From: Streptomyces mirabilis
GTDB lineage: Bacteria; Actinomycetota; Actinomycetes; Streptomycetales; Streptomycetaceae
Reading direction: 5' to 3'
DNA: 64,000 nt
Assembly (NCBI RefSeq): GCF_018310535.1
Contig: NZ_CP074102.1
Location: forward strand, 6,572,001 to 6,636,000
The stretch's first letter is position 1, and the number at the start of each line of letters is the position of its first letter. Position numbers and translations under genes: made by a program. The notes below the pieces were generated by a model, which saw only the letters and a list, made by a program, of their open reading frames with translations, had not been told where the DNA came from and searched no databases. Shown piece after piece: positions 7,899-15,991 of the stretch.

Positions 7899-9316
7899 GC
7901 CCGACGCCCCTCCCCCCACGCCACGAGCCCGACGCGCCCCGCGACCTCGTGGGCATCGGCATCGGCCCGTTCAACCTCTCCCTCGCCGCCCTCGCCCACC
8001 CCCTCTCCGAACTCGACAGCGTCTTCTACGAACAGCGCCCCGGCTTCGACTGGCACCCGGGCCTGCTCATCGACGGCGCCACCCTCCAAGTCCCCTTCCT
8101 CGCCGACCTGGTCACCCTCGCCGACCCCGCCAGCCCCTGGTCCTTCCTCAACTACCTCAAGGACCGCGACCGCCTCTTCCCCTTCTACTTCGCCGAGCGC
8201 TTCCACATGCAGCGCGCCGAGTACGACGCCTACTGCCGCTGGGTCGCCGGCCGCCTCCCCGGACTCCACTTCGGCCACCAGGTCGATGCCGTCCGCTGGG
8301 ACCCCGAACGCACCCTGTTCGAAGTCGACTTCACCCAGCTCGACAGCGAGGGAGAAGCCGAGGCCCTCGGCCGTACCCACACCCGCAACATCGTGCTCGG
8401 CGTCGGCACCGCACCCCACATCCCAGAGCCCCTCAAATCCCTCGTCGATGCCCCCGGCGTCCCCGTCATCCACGCCGCGGACTACCTCGCCCACCGCGAA
8501 CGCTTCCTCACCGCCGAACACATCACCGTCATCGGCGCGGGGCAGTCGGGTGCCGAGGTCTTCCTCGACCTCCTGCGCAACCGGCCCGCAGGCCGCGAGA
8601 AGATCCACTGGCTCGCCCGCACCGAGGCCTTCGCCCCGATGGAGTACTCCAAGCTCGGCCTCGAACACTTCACCCCCGACTACACCCGCTACTTCCACGC
8701 CCTCGCCGAGCCCGTACGCGACCGGCTCGTCGCCGCCCAATGGCAACTCCACAAGGGCATCGACGCCGACACCATCGCCGCCATCCACGACGAGCTCTAC
8801 CGCCGCACCCTCCACGGCGGCTGGCCCGACGCCGTCCTCACCCCCGCCGTCACCGTCCGCACCGCGGGCCTCGTCGCCACCACCCAGGTCGAACTCCACC
8901 TCGAACACGGCCAGCAGGGCGCCCGTACCCGCCTCGTCACCGACGCCGTGGTCCTCGCCACCGGCTACCGCGAACGTCCCCTCGGCCAGATCCTCGCCGG
9001 ACTCGACCCCTACCTGCGCCGCGACAGCGCCGAACGCCCCCGCATCGACGATCAGTTCCGCCTGGCCCTCGACCCCTCCGTCCACGGCCGCGTCTACGTC
9101 CAGAACGCCGAACTCCACACCCACGGCGTCGGCGCCCCCGACCTCGGCCTCGCCGCCTGGCGCAGCGCCACCATCCTCAACTCGCTCACGGGCAAGGACC
9201 CCTACCCGCTCCCGCGCCGCACGGCCTTCACCACCTTCGGACTCGAACCCCACTCCCAGGTCCCGCCCGCCGGCCGCACCGCCCAGACCCTCACCCCGCT
9301 CGCCGACGGACGGTAA
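7895..9316 (+). CDS. Lysine/cadaverine N-hydroxylase, FAD-dependent (IucD/DesB-like)
   Basis: An NADPH- and FAD-dependent monooxygenase that N-hydroxylates the terminal amine of lysine, ornithine or cadaverine, an early step in hydroxamate siderophore assembly. The 473-residue protein shows the FAD site GIGIGPFNLSLAALAHP near residue 18, the NADPH site VIGAGQSGAEVFLDLL in the middle and the family ATGYRERPL motif near residue 355. Its ATG overlaps the decarboxylase stop by four bases. The acyltransferase and NIS synthetase that complete desferrioxamine (DesC, DesD) do not follow; a convergent nucleotidase does. The pair therefore either feeds a pathway encoded elsewhere or makes a different N-hydroxy diamine. 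Confidence 0.9.
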   Translation: MSPTPLPPRHEPDAPRDLVGIGIGPFNLSLAALAHPLSELDSVFYEQRPGFDWHPGLLIDGATLQVPFLADLVTLADPASPWSFLNYLKDRDRLFPFYFAERFHMQRAEYDAYCRWVAGRLPGLHFGHQVDAVRWDPERTLFEVDFTQLDSEGEAEALGRTHTRNIVLGVGTAPHIPEPLKSLVDAPGVPVIHAADYLAHRERFLTAEHITVIGAGQSGAEVFLDLLRNRPAGREKIHWLARTEAFAPMEYSKLGLEHFTPDYTRYFHALAEPVRDRLVAAQWQLHKGIDADTIAAIHDELYRRTLHGGWPDAVLTPAVTVRTAGLVATTQVELHLEHGQQGARTRLVTDAVVLATGYRERPLGQILAGLDPYLRRDSAERPRIDDQFRLALDPSVHGRVYVQNAELHTHGVGAPDLGLAAWRSATILNSLTGKDPYPLPRRTAFTTFGLEPHSQVPPAGRTAQTLTPLADGR

Positions 9317-9322
9317 GAAGAA

Positions 9323-9346
9323 GACCCCGGACACGCGTCCGGGGTC
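9323..9346. terminator. Bidirectional hairpin between hydroxylase and nucleotidase genes
   Basis: A perfect 10-bp stem, GACCCCGGAC at 9323-9332 and GTCCGGGGTC at 9337-9346, closes a 4-base loop. It sits seven bases after the hydroxylase stop and between convergent genes. On the minus strand it is followed by TTCTTCTT, a weak U-tract. Confidence 0.8.
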
Positions 9347-9409
9347 CAGAAAACAGGCGTGCCAGAAAACAAGCAGGCCAGAAGACAGGCAGGCTAGAAG
9401 ACAGGCGTG
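9346..9409. repeat. Four 16-bp tandem units overlapping a stop codon
   Basis: Units at 9346-9361, 9362-9377, 9378-9393 and 9394-9409 are variants of CCAGAAGACAGGCAGG. The last unit contains the TAG stop and final codons (GTPVF) of the minus-strand nucleotidase gene, so the extra copies extend beyond the stop. The unit length is not a multiple of three. Confidence 0.85.
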
Positions 9410-11208
9410 CCGTCCCGCGTGAGCTTCCAGTCCACCGAAGCGAACTCCTTCGGGTCGAGCACACCCTTCGCGGTCACCCACTCGGCGATCCGCGTACGGA
9501 TCTCCGTCGACTCCGACCAGACCTCCTTCGCGGACGCCACATGCGGGAAGGCGCCGCCACCGTTCGCCCGGTAGTTGTTCACCGCGAACACGAACTGCTG
9601 CGCGTCGTCCAGCGCCGCACCGTTGTACGTCAGGTTCTTGATCCGCGAACCCTCCGCCTGCGCGATGTCGATGTCGTACCGGAGTCCCGACACATAGTCG
9701 TAGTTGTAGTCCGGACGGTTGTTCGCGTTGGTCAGCTTCTCCGTGTCGATCACGGCACCGGCCGACGTCCGCACGAAGTAGTTCGCCGAGTACTCCAGGT
9801 ACGCCCGCACCTGCGCCCCCGTCAGCACCTTCGCGACCAGCGTGTTGTCGTACACGTACAGGCTCGACAGATCCCGGATCGTCACCTTGCCGGCCGGGAT
9901 CTCGGAGGTGCGCGAGAACGGCGAGGCCTGCGCGATGACGGGCAGCGACGCGTACTCCGTGCCGACCAGCGCCGCCTTGACCACGTCCTCCTGCACCTTG
10001 GTGATCAGGTCGATGATCGGGGCGTCCTTGTAACGCGCCTCGACCGTCGTCAGCGTGTCCGTGGCCGTGCCGACGACCTGGTTGACGTACGCCACCACCA
10101 GATCGTGCTCGTCCTTCAGCAGCCGGGTGATCTTCGGGTCGTCGGCGACCGAGTTCGAGTTGCGGACCGCGGCCGCCACCGACTCGACCTGCCACTTCCC
10201 CTTCTCGAAGACCAGCTCGAAGTCGAACACCGACAGCCGCTCCGCATACGCCAGCGGCTCCGACAGCACCACCGTCCTGCCGGTCTTGGCGTTGGTGACC
10301 TTCAGCTCCGGGATCTCCACGTGCGCGTGCCCGACGAGAATCGCGTCGATCCCCGGCACCTGCTGGGCGACGAGCGCCGCCGAGTTCTCGACGTACGGCA
10401 GCTGGTCACCGTAGGAGGACGTGCCGGACGAACCGGAGTGCGCCGACACGACGACCACGTCCGCACCCATCGACCGCAGCTTCGGCACCCACTTCGCCGC
10501 CTGCTCCTCCAGACCAGGGAACGTCAACTTCCCCTGGACGTAAGCCTTGTCCCAGATCGCGATACCCGGGTTCGTCAGACCGAGCACCGCCACCTTCACC
10601 GACGGCGCGCCCGGCACGTGGAACGTCTTCATGAAGTACGGCGGGAAAGCCGGCTTCAGCGTCTTCGCGTCCAGCGCGTTCGCACCCAGCAGCGGGAAGC
10701 GGCACTGCGACTCGAACTTCCGCAGCGTCTCGATGCCGTAGTTGAACTCGTGGTTGCCCAGCGCCACCGCGTCATAGCCGATCGCGTTCATCGCCTGCGC
10801 CATCGGGTGCACCGGACCGCCCTTGGCGGTGATCGGGTCCACCTTCGCGTAGTAGTACGTCAGCGGGGTGCCCTGAATCGTGTCGCCCGCGTCCAGAAGG
10901 AGGGTGTTGCAACGCCCCTTCTCCTTGCGGATCTCGTTCACCAGTGTCGAGATCCGCGCCAGACCCTGCGCGTTGCCCGCGGTGTCCTTGTACTCCGCGT
11001 CCTTGAAGTAGTCCCAGTTGAAGACATGTCCGTGCAGATCCGTCGTGCCCATGACGGTGAGGGAGTACCGCTTCACGGGCTTCTTCTTACCCCCCGCCGC
11101 CGCCGAGGTGGCCGCCTGCGCGGGCGGAGCCGCGACCGCACCGGTCAACGCCACCCCCGCACCCGTCACGGCGGACTTCTTCAGGAACTTCCGGCGGTTC
11201 AACGGCAT
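9394..11208 (-). CDS. Secreted 5'-nucleotidase / 2',3'-cyclic phosphodiesterase-like metallophosphatase
   Basis: Releases phosphate from nucleotides outside the cell. The 604-residue protein begins with a twin-arginine signal (NRRKFLKKSAVTGAG, then an Ala-rich stretch to AQAATSAAAGG). The calcineurin-like domain follows, with metal ligands in GTTDLHGHVFNW, LLDAGDTIQG, ALGNHEFNYG, VVVSAHSGSSG and ILVGHAHVEIP. The C-terminal half is the 5'-nucleotidase substrate domain, including SSLYVYDN and NYRANGGGAFPHV. The ATG at 11208 has a GAGGA site and gives the proper Tat signal; a longer frame upstream adds non-signal residues. It is divergent from the SIMPL gene. Its stop codon lies in a tandem array. 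Phosphate-starvation control is plausible, but no PHO box was confirmed. Confidence 0.92.
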   Translation of the reverse strand: MPLNRRKFLKKSAVTGAGVALTGAVAAPPAQAATSAAAGGKKKPVKRYSLTVMGTTDLHGHVFNWDYFKDAEYKDTAGNAQGLARISTLVNEIRKEKGRCNTLLLDAGDTIQGTPLTYYYAKVDPITAKGGPVHPMAQAMNAIGYDAVALGNHEFNYGIETLRKFESQCRFPLLGANALDAKTLKPAFPPYFMKTFHVPGAPSVKVAVLGLTNPGIAIWDKAYVQGKLTFPGLEEQAAKWVPKLRSMGADVVVVSAHSGSSGTSSYGDQLPYVENSAALVAQQVPGIDAILVGHAHVEIPELKVTNAKTGRTVVLSEPLAYAERLSVFDFELVFEKGKWQVESVAAAVRNSNSVADDPKITRLLKDEHDLVVAYVNQVVGTATDTLTTVEARYKDAPIIDLITKVQEDVVKAALVGTEYASLPVIAQASPFSRTSEIPAGKVTIRDLSSLYVYDNTLVAKVLTGAQVRAYLEYSANYFVRTSAGAVIDTEKLTNANNRPDYNYDYVSGLRYDIDIAQAEGSRIKNLTYNGAALDDAQQFVFAVNNYRANGGGAFPHVASAKEVWSESTEIRTRIAEWVTAKGVLDPKEFASVDWKLTRDGTPVF

Positions 11209-11346
11209 GTCTATGGCTCCTCGGGAAATGGTCAACGACGCGCGTAGATTCTGACCCACACATGACACTCCAGAACAGGTCCTGGAGGTTTCCATCTGGT
11301 GACCACCGGGCACCACGACCACCCTTCCGGTGACAGAGTGGGGCGT

Positions 11347-12060
11347 ATGGCCCCCACCGCAGAGGAACCCCGACCCGCAGTCCCCTACGGAACCCCCGAA
11401 TCACCCCGCATCGCAGTCCGCGGCGAAGCCCACCTCGAAGTCGACCCCGAGATCGCCCGCATCGGCATCACCGTCAGCGCCCGCGGCACCGACCGACGCG
11501 ATGCCCTCGCCGACCTCACCCGCCGCAACGCCACCGCCATGGACCTCGTGAAGTCCTACGGAGACGCCGTCGAACGCCTCGAAACCGGCGCCTTCTCGAT
11601 CAGTCCGGAACTCACCAAACACGGCCGCGGCGAACGTATCCGCGCCTACCACGGCCGCGTCCACCTCACCGCCGAACTCACCGACTTCACCGCACTCGGC
11701 GAGCTGACGACACGCCTCGCGGATCTCGACCTCACCCGGGTCGCCGGCCCCTGGTGGGCCCTGCGCCCCGACTCGCCCTCCCACCGCCAAGCCCGCCAGC
11801 AAGCGGTCCGCGAAGCCGTCCAACGCGCCCGTGAATATGCCGAAGCCCTCGGCACCACCCTCGCCGCCCTCGTCGAACTCGCCGACATCGGCGCCGAGAA
11901 CGCCCAGCCCTTCCCCGCGGCCCCCGGCCGCGCCATGCGCTCCATGTCCTTCGCCGGCGGCGCCCCCGAAGAAGCCGCCCCCCTCGACCTCGAACCCGAG
12001 CGCCAACACATCTACGCCCAGGTCAACGCCCGATTCACGATGGCACCGCCGGAACTGTAA
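11347..12060 (+). CDS. SIMPL (DUF541) domain protein
   Basis: About 237 residues. The N-terminus carries RIAVRGEAHLEVDPEIARIG and an alternating strand/helix pattern typical of the SIMPL/DUF541 family (periplasmic or surface-associated proteins linked to oxidative stress in other bacteria). A helix of the form RQARQQAVREAVQRAREYAE follows in the second half, then a terminal strand YAQVNARFTM. No signal peptide or membrane segment is evident, so it is probably cytoplasmic. The start is uncertain: ATG 11347 was chosen, but an in-frame GTG at 11299 has a better ribosome site (GGAGG) ten bases upstream and would add 16 residues. The molecular function is unknown. Confidence 0.82.
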   Translation: MAPTAEEPRPAVPYGTPESPRIAVRGEAHLEVDPEIARIGITVSARGTDRRDALADLTRRNATAMDLVKSYGDAVERLETGAFSISPELTKHGRGERIRAYHGRVHLTAELTDFTALGELTTRLADLDLTRVAGPWWALRPDSPSHRQARQQAVREAVQRAREYAEALGTTLAALVELADIGAENAQPFPAAPGRAMRSMSFAGGAPEEAAPLDLEPERQHIYAQVNARFTMAPPEL

Positions 12061-12210
12061 AGCGCGGACCGGTCGCCATAAAGTACCGACGCGCTCATCG
12101 GAGCACCCCCGCGCACAATTCAACTGTTGTCAATAAGGCTTCATGCAAAGGTTGTTGAGTAGTCATGCTGGACCAATTCTCTACCGACCGGTAAGGCCTA
12201 GGCTCAAACC

Positions 12211-13647
12211 ATGCGCCGAGCGAAAATCGTCTGTACATTGGGCCCCGCCACCGACTCGTACGACCAGCTCAAAGCCCTGGTCGACGCCGGAATGGACGTA
12301 GCCCGCTTCAACCTCAGCCACGGCACCTACGCCGAACACGAGGAGCGCTACCAGCGCGTGCGAAAGGCCTCCGACGAGACCGGCCGCAGCGTCGGACTGC
12401 TCGCCGACCTTCAAGGCCCGAAGATCCGACTCGGCCGCTTCACCGAAGGCCCCGTACTCCTTGAACGCGGAGACACCTTCACCATCACCGTCGAAGAAGG
12501 CGCCGAGGGCGACCGCCTCACCTGCGGCACGACGTACTCGGGCCTCGCGGCCGATGTCACCCCCGGCGAACGCATCCTCGTCGACGACGGCAAGGTCTGC
12601 CTCGAAGTCACCGCCGTCGACGGCCCCCGCGTCCACACCACCGTCGTCGAAGGCGGCATGGTCTCCGACCACAAGGGCCTCAACCTCCCCGGCGTCGCCG
12701 TCTCCGTCCCCGCCCTCTCCGACAAGGACGAAGCGGACCTCCGCTGGGCCCTGCGCACCGGCTTCGACGTCATCGCCCTCTCCTTCGTCCGCAGCGGCCG
12801 CGACATCGACGACGTCCACCGCATCATGGACGAGGAAGGCCGCCGCCTCCCCGTCATCGCCAAGGTCGAGAAGCCCCAGGCGGTCGACGCGATCGACGAC
12901 ATCGTCGCCGCCTTCGACGGCATCATGGTCGCCCGCGGCGACCTGGGCGTCGAAATGCCCCTCGAACAGGTCCCGATCGTCCAGAAGCGCGCCATCAAGC
13001 TGGCCAAGCGCAACGCCAAGCCGGTCATCGTCGCCACCCAGATGCTCGACTCGATGATCGACAACTCCCGCCCCACCCGAGCCGAGGCGTCCGACGTCGC
13101 CAACGCCGTCATCGACGGCACGGACGCCGTGATGCTCTCCGGCGAGACGAGCGTCGGCAAGTACCCCGTGGAGACCGTCCGGACGATGTCCCGCATCGTC
13201 GAGGCCGCCGAGGAGGACATCCTCGCCAAGGGTCTGCCGCCCCTGACCGACCGGAACAAGCCCCGCACCCAGGGCGGTGCGGTCGCCCGCGCGGCGGCGG
13301 AGATGGGCGACTTCCTCGGCGCCAAGTTCCTCGTCGCCTTCACCCAGTCCGGCGACACGGTCCGCCGCCTGTCCCGCTACCGCTCCCCGATCCCCCTCCT
13401 CGCCTTCACCCCGACCCCGGCGACCCGCTCCCAGCTGAACCTGACCTGGGGCGTAGAAACGTTCCTGGGGCCGCACGTCGACTCCACCGACGCGATGGTC
13501 GACCAGGTGGACGAACTCCTCCTGAAGTACGGCCGCTGCAAGAAGGGCGACATCGTCGTCATCACCGCCGGCTCCCCGCCCGGCGTCTCGGGCACCACGA
13601 ACCTCGTACGCGTCCACCACATCGGGGAGGACGACAGCCCCAAGTAG
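12211..13647 (+). CDS. pyk: Pyruvate kinase
   Basis: Catalyses phosphoenolpyruvate + ADP to pyruvate + ATP, the last step of glycolysis, in the cytoplasm. The 478-residue protein begins MRRAKIVCTLGPA and shows DVARFNLSHGT, ADLQGPKIRLG, the catalytic lysine in VIAKVEKPQAV, metal-binding glutamate and aspartate in ARGDLGVEMPLEQVP and the family block PTRAEASDVANAVIDGTD. The C-terminal allosteric domain is complete. The 150-bp upstream region should hold the promoter, but no unambiguous -35/-10 pair could be assigned. It ends nine bases from a convergent LAGLIDADG-like gene. Streptomyces usually carry two pyk genes; which paralogue this is cannot be told here, though linkage to the ANTAR regulator is conserved. 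Confidence 0.97.
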   Translation: MRRAKIVCTLGPATDSYDQLKALVDAGMDVARFNLSHGTYAEHEERYQRVRKASDETGRSVGLLADLQGPKIRLGRFTEGPVLLERGDTFTITVEEGAEGDRLTCGTTYSGLAADVTPGERILVDDGKVCLEVTAVDGPRVHTTVVEGGMVSDHKGLNLPGVAVSVPALSDKDEADLRWALRTGFDVIALSFVRSGRDIDDVHRIMDEEGRRLPVIAKVEKPQAVDAIDDIVAAFDGIMVARGDLGVEMPLEQVPIVQKRAIKLAKRNAKPVIVATQMLDSMIDNSRPTRAEASDVANAVIDGTDAVMLSGETSVGKYPVETVRTMSRIVEAAEEDILAKGLPPLTDRNKPRTQGGAVARAAAEMGDFLGAKFLVAFTQSGDTVRRLSRYRSPIPLLAFTPTPATRSQLNLTWGVETFLGPHVDSTDAMVDQVDELLLKYGRCKKGDIVVITAGSPPGVSGTTNLVRVHHIGEDDSPK

Positions 13648-13656
13648 GTCCGGCTG

Positions 13657-14445
13657 TCAGTACTTGGGCCCGACGTGGGCGTCCATGAGAGCGACGGAGG
13701 CTTTGCGGGCGACGGAGATGTTGAACGGGTCGCTGCCGCGCGCCAGCGTCGTCCACTCGACGCCGACGTTGTCCAGGGTGTCGGTAAAGAGCTTCCGGAT
13801 GTCGTCGGACTTGTTGGTGAAGAAATACCGGGGGTACTCATAGCGCTTGCGCTCACCGGCGACGAGGCGGGTCGTCCAGTTCGTGATGCGACAGCCATCG
13901 GAGTGGATGAGCCCGCGGATGAATTCCCACGGGTGAGCGTCGACGATTTCCTGTTGCCAGGGTTCGAGGACGATCGGGCGCTCGTGCTTCTTGCCGGGGC
14001 CGTGCTGGGGAAACAGGCAGTGCAGGTGTTTCGAGTAGACCTTCACGTTGCGGCAGCCTGTCTTGCGGACGCGACACACGGCGTTGTCGGGGAAGACCGC
14101 GCGCATGGCTTGCTCGCAGTCGTCCATGAGTCCGGGCCATGCTTCGCAGCACGTGATCATGAGATTGGGCACGCGGTGCTCGGAGTAGCGACTGATGTGG
14201 CCGTCGCCCAGATACAGGCCGAGTAGGTAGCTGTAGGCGGGCTCGTCGAGGTCTCGTCCATCGCACCGTGGGCACTTGGGGTCATGCTTCCCTGGGCACT
14301 CGCCGCGTTTCGCGCGGTCCATGTGCTTCCAGTAACTGACCGTCCCGAGCGGGACGTTGAATCGCCGTGCTACGTCCGCGTTCCGCGCGCCGTCGCGCAG
14401 TAGTGAGAGCGCCTGCTGTCGAACCTCAGTTCCGTGAAAGATCAT
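13657..14445 (-). CDS. Free-standing LAGLIDADG-type (homing endonuclease-like) protein with N-terminal HTH
   Basis: The 262-residue protein opens with a helix-turn-helix segment (ALSLLRDGARNADVARRFN, VPLGTVSYWKH), then a CPG..CPRC cysteine pair that may bind zinc. It has two LAGLIDADG-like helices, YLLGLYLGDG near residue 75 and FIRGLIHSDG near residue 180, each ending in the acidic residue used for metal binding in these nucleases. It is not within an intein or a recognisable intron. It lies just past the terminator of tRNA-Leu and convergent to pyk, in a spacer that I expect to be empty in relatives. It could be an active endonuclease, a domesticated DNA-binding protein, or a decaying mobile gene. 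Confidence 0.75.
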   Translation of the reverse strand: MIFHGTEVRQQALSLLRDGARNADVARRFNVPLGTVSYWKHMDRAKRGECPGKHDPKCPRCDGRDLDEPAYSYLLGLYLGDGHISRYSEHRVPNLMITCCEAWPGLMDDCEQAMRAVFPDNAVCRVRKTGCRNVKVYSKHLHCLFPQHGPGKKHERPIVLEPWQQEIVDAHPWEFIRGLIHSDGCRITNWTTRLVAGERKRYEYPRYFFTNKSDDIRKLFTDTLDNVGVEWTTLARGSDPFNISVARKASVALMDAHVGPKY

Positions 14446-14486
14446 GTGGCCACTCTGCGTTACTGATCGTGACCGTGCGCAGCAAA

Positions 14487-14520
14487 AAGCGGATGTTCAC
14501 GAGAACGAGAACATCCGCTT
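14487..14520 (-). terminator. Rho-independent terminator of tRNA-Leu
   Basis: A 12-bp perfect stem (14487-14498 with 14509-14520) with a 10-base loop lies 13 bases past the tRNA 3' end. On the minus strand it is followed by TTTTT, a rare classical U-tract for such a GC-rich genome. Confidence 0.9.
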
Positions 14521-14533
14521 AGCTGGAAAACTG

Positions 14534-14616
14534 TGCCGGGTGCGGGATTCGAACCCGCAAGCCCTCACGGGCAGAGGTGTTTGAGACCTCCGTGTATACC
14601 GTTCCACCAACCCGGC
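14534..14616 (-). tRNA. tRNA-Leu (anticodon CAA)
   Basis: Read on the minus strand, the 7-bp acceptor GCCGGGT pairs with ACCCGGC and is followed by discriminator A; CCA is not encoded. The anticodon stem GAGGT/ACCTC encloses the loop CTCAAAC, giving anticodon CAA, which reads the rare UUG codon. A class II variable arm (GCCCGTGAGGGC) and the T loop TTCGAAT follow. A TATGCT -10-like box lies on the minus strand at 14634-14639, about 18 bases upstream. Confidence 0.97.
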
Positions 14617-14717
14617 GTAAGTAGCTGCCCGGAAGCATACCGGGTCACCGCAGCTCGCTGCAGCTAGGTAGGCTCTTGGGCAGCAGCACTTGCCCGGCCC
14701 GTGAACGAGGAGCCCCC

Positions 14718-15368
14718 GTGACCGCCCCCGAGTCGCCCCAGCCCGTCGCCGACGACGACAAGTCGCACGTGCCTCCGCTGACGACCCGTGTCGTCATCGC
14801 CGAGGACGAGGCGCTGATCCGCCTCGACCTCAAAGAGATGCTCGAGGAAGAGGGCTACGCCGTCGTGGGAGAGGCGGGGGACGGGGAGCAGGCCGTCGAA
14901 CTGGCCCGTGAGCACCGGCCCGACCTCGTGATCCTCGACGTCAAGATGCCCAAGCTGGACGGGATCTCGGCGGCCGAGAAGATCGCCGAGGAGGGCATCG
15001 CCCCCGTGCTGATGCTCACCGCGTTCTCGCAGCGCGACCTCGTCGAGCGGGCCCGCGACGCCGGCGCGATGGCGTACCTCGTGAAGCCCTTCAGCAAGAG
15101 CGACGTCGTACCGGCGATCGAGATGGCCGTCTCGCGGTTCACGGAGCTGAAGCAGCTGGAGAGGGAGGTTGCGGACCTCAGTCAGCGTCTGGAGACGCGG
15201 AAGCTGGTGGACCGGGCCAAGTCCGTGCTCCAGACGGAATATGGGCTGACGGAGCCCGCCGCGTTCCGGTGGATCCAGAAGACCTCCATGGACCGCCGTA
15301 TGTCCATGCAGCAGGTCGCCGAGGCGGTCATCGCGGACGCCGAGGAGAAGAAGGCCTCCAAGGGTTAG
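14718..15368 (+). CDS. pdtaR: ANTAR-domain response regulator, PdtaR type
   Basis: The 216-residue protein has a receiver domain (about residues 25-140) with VVIAEDEALIRLDL, the phospho-aspartate in VILDVKMPKLDG, LMLTAFSQ and the lysine in YLVKPFSK. A coiled-coil linker ELKQLEREVADLSQRLETRK follows, then a C-terminal ANTAR RNA-binding domain with VLQTEYGLTEPAAFRWIQK and MSMQQVAEAVI. ANTAR regulators bind twin hexaloop hairpins in leader RNAs and act by antitermination. The GTG at 14718 follows AACGAGGAG; an upstream in-frame ATG gives an atypical N-terminus. The gene sits beside pyk and tRNA-Leu as in other streptomycetes. The partner kinase, normally unlinked, is not in this window. Confidence 0.92.
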   Translation: MTAPESPQPVADDDKSHVPPLTTRVVIAEDEALIRLDLKEMLEEEGYAVVGEAGDGEQAVELAREHRPDLVILDVKMPKLDGISAAEKIAEEGIAPVLMLTAFSQRDLVERARDAGAMAYLVKPFSKSDVVPAIEMAVSRFTELKQLEREVADLSQRLETRKLVDRAKSVLQTEYGLTEPAAFRWIQKTSMDRRMSMQQVAEAVIADAEEKKASKG

Positions 15369-15491
15369 GGAGGGCGGGGCGCCCCGTTTCGGGGTGCAGT
15401 GGCTTGCCCGCGCGAGCCCGGCGACCGCGTGTCAGGCTGGTTTCGGGGCCGCGTGGCCTTCGGGGCGGCAAGGCAGCAAAGGAGACGGCGC

Positions 15492-15875
15492 GTGGAAGAG
15501 AAGGCGTTCGTCCAAGCGGTGTCGGAACGTACGGGCCTGACTCGGCAGGAGTCGGCCGATCTCACGCGTGCCACGCTCGAGACGCTCGCCCATCGGCTGA
15601 GCTCGGGTGAGGCGCGGAACCTGGCGCTGGAGCTCCCGGAGGGTCTGGCGGAGTCCGTTCGGCGGGGTGCGACCGCCGAGATCGAGCGCTTCGACTACGA
15701 CGAGCTCGTGCGGCGTGTGGCGGCGCGCAACGTACTCAAGCCGGACGAGGCCGACAGCGGCGTCCGTGCCGTGCTGGTCACGCTCCGTGAGGCGATCAGC
15801 GAGAAGGAGTTCGGCCACGCGATGTCGCAACTCGGTGCCGACTTCACCAGGCCGATCGAGAATTTCGCCGGTTGA
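15492..15875 (+). CDS. DUF2267 protein
   Basis: A 127-residue cytoplasmic protein starting VEEKAFVQAVSERTG. It has the helical DUF2267 pattern: LTRATLETLAHRLSSGEARNL, LPEGLAESVRRG and YDELVRRVAARNV, then a final VLVTLREAISEKEF and a phenylalanine-rich tail. The GTG start is preceded by AAAGGAGACG. The domain is typically a small helical bundle found alone or in tandem; no enzymatic residues are known. It follows the ANTAR regulator by 123 bases and ends 35 bases before a strong terminator, so the two could be cotranscribed. Role unknown. Confidence 0.82.
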   Translation: MEEKAFVQAVSERTGLTRQESADLTRATLETLAHRLSSGEARNLALELPEGLAESVRRGATAEIERFDYDELVRRVAARNVLKPDEADSGVRAVLVTLREAISEKEFGHAMSQLGADFTRPIENFAG

Positions 15876-15910
15876 TTCCGCGCCTTTCGGCGACGGCAGC
15901 CAGCGAGTGA

Positions 15911-15954
15911 CGAAGAGGCCCACGCCCCCCGGCTGGGGGGCGCGGGCCTCTTCG
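15911..15954. terminator. Long bidirectional hairpin between DUF2267 and liv operon
   Basis: A 20-bp stem with a single mismatch (15911-15930 with 15935-15954) and a GGCT loop separates convergent genes. There is no U-tract, as is usual in Streptomyces. It can end both the DUF2267 transcript and the liv operon. Confidence 0.85.
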
Positions 15955-15991
15955 TGTGTCGGCCGTACGGTCGTACGGCCGGAGCCTGGTC

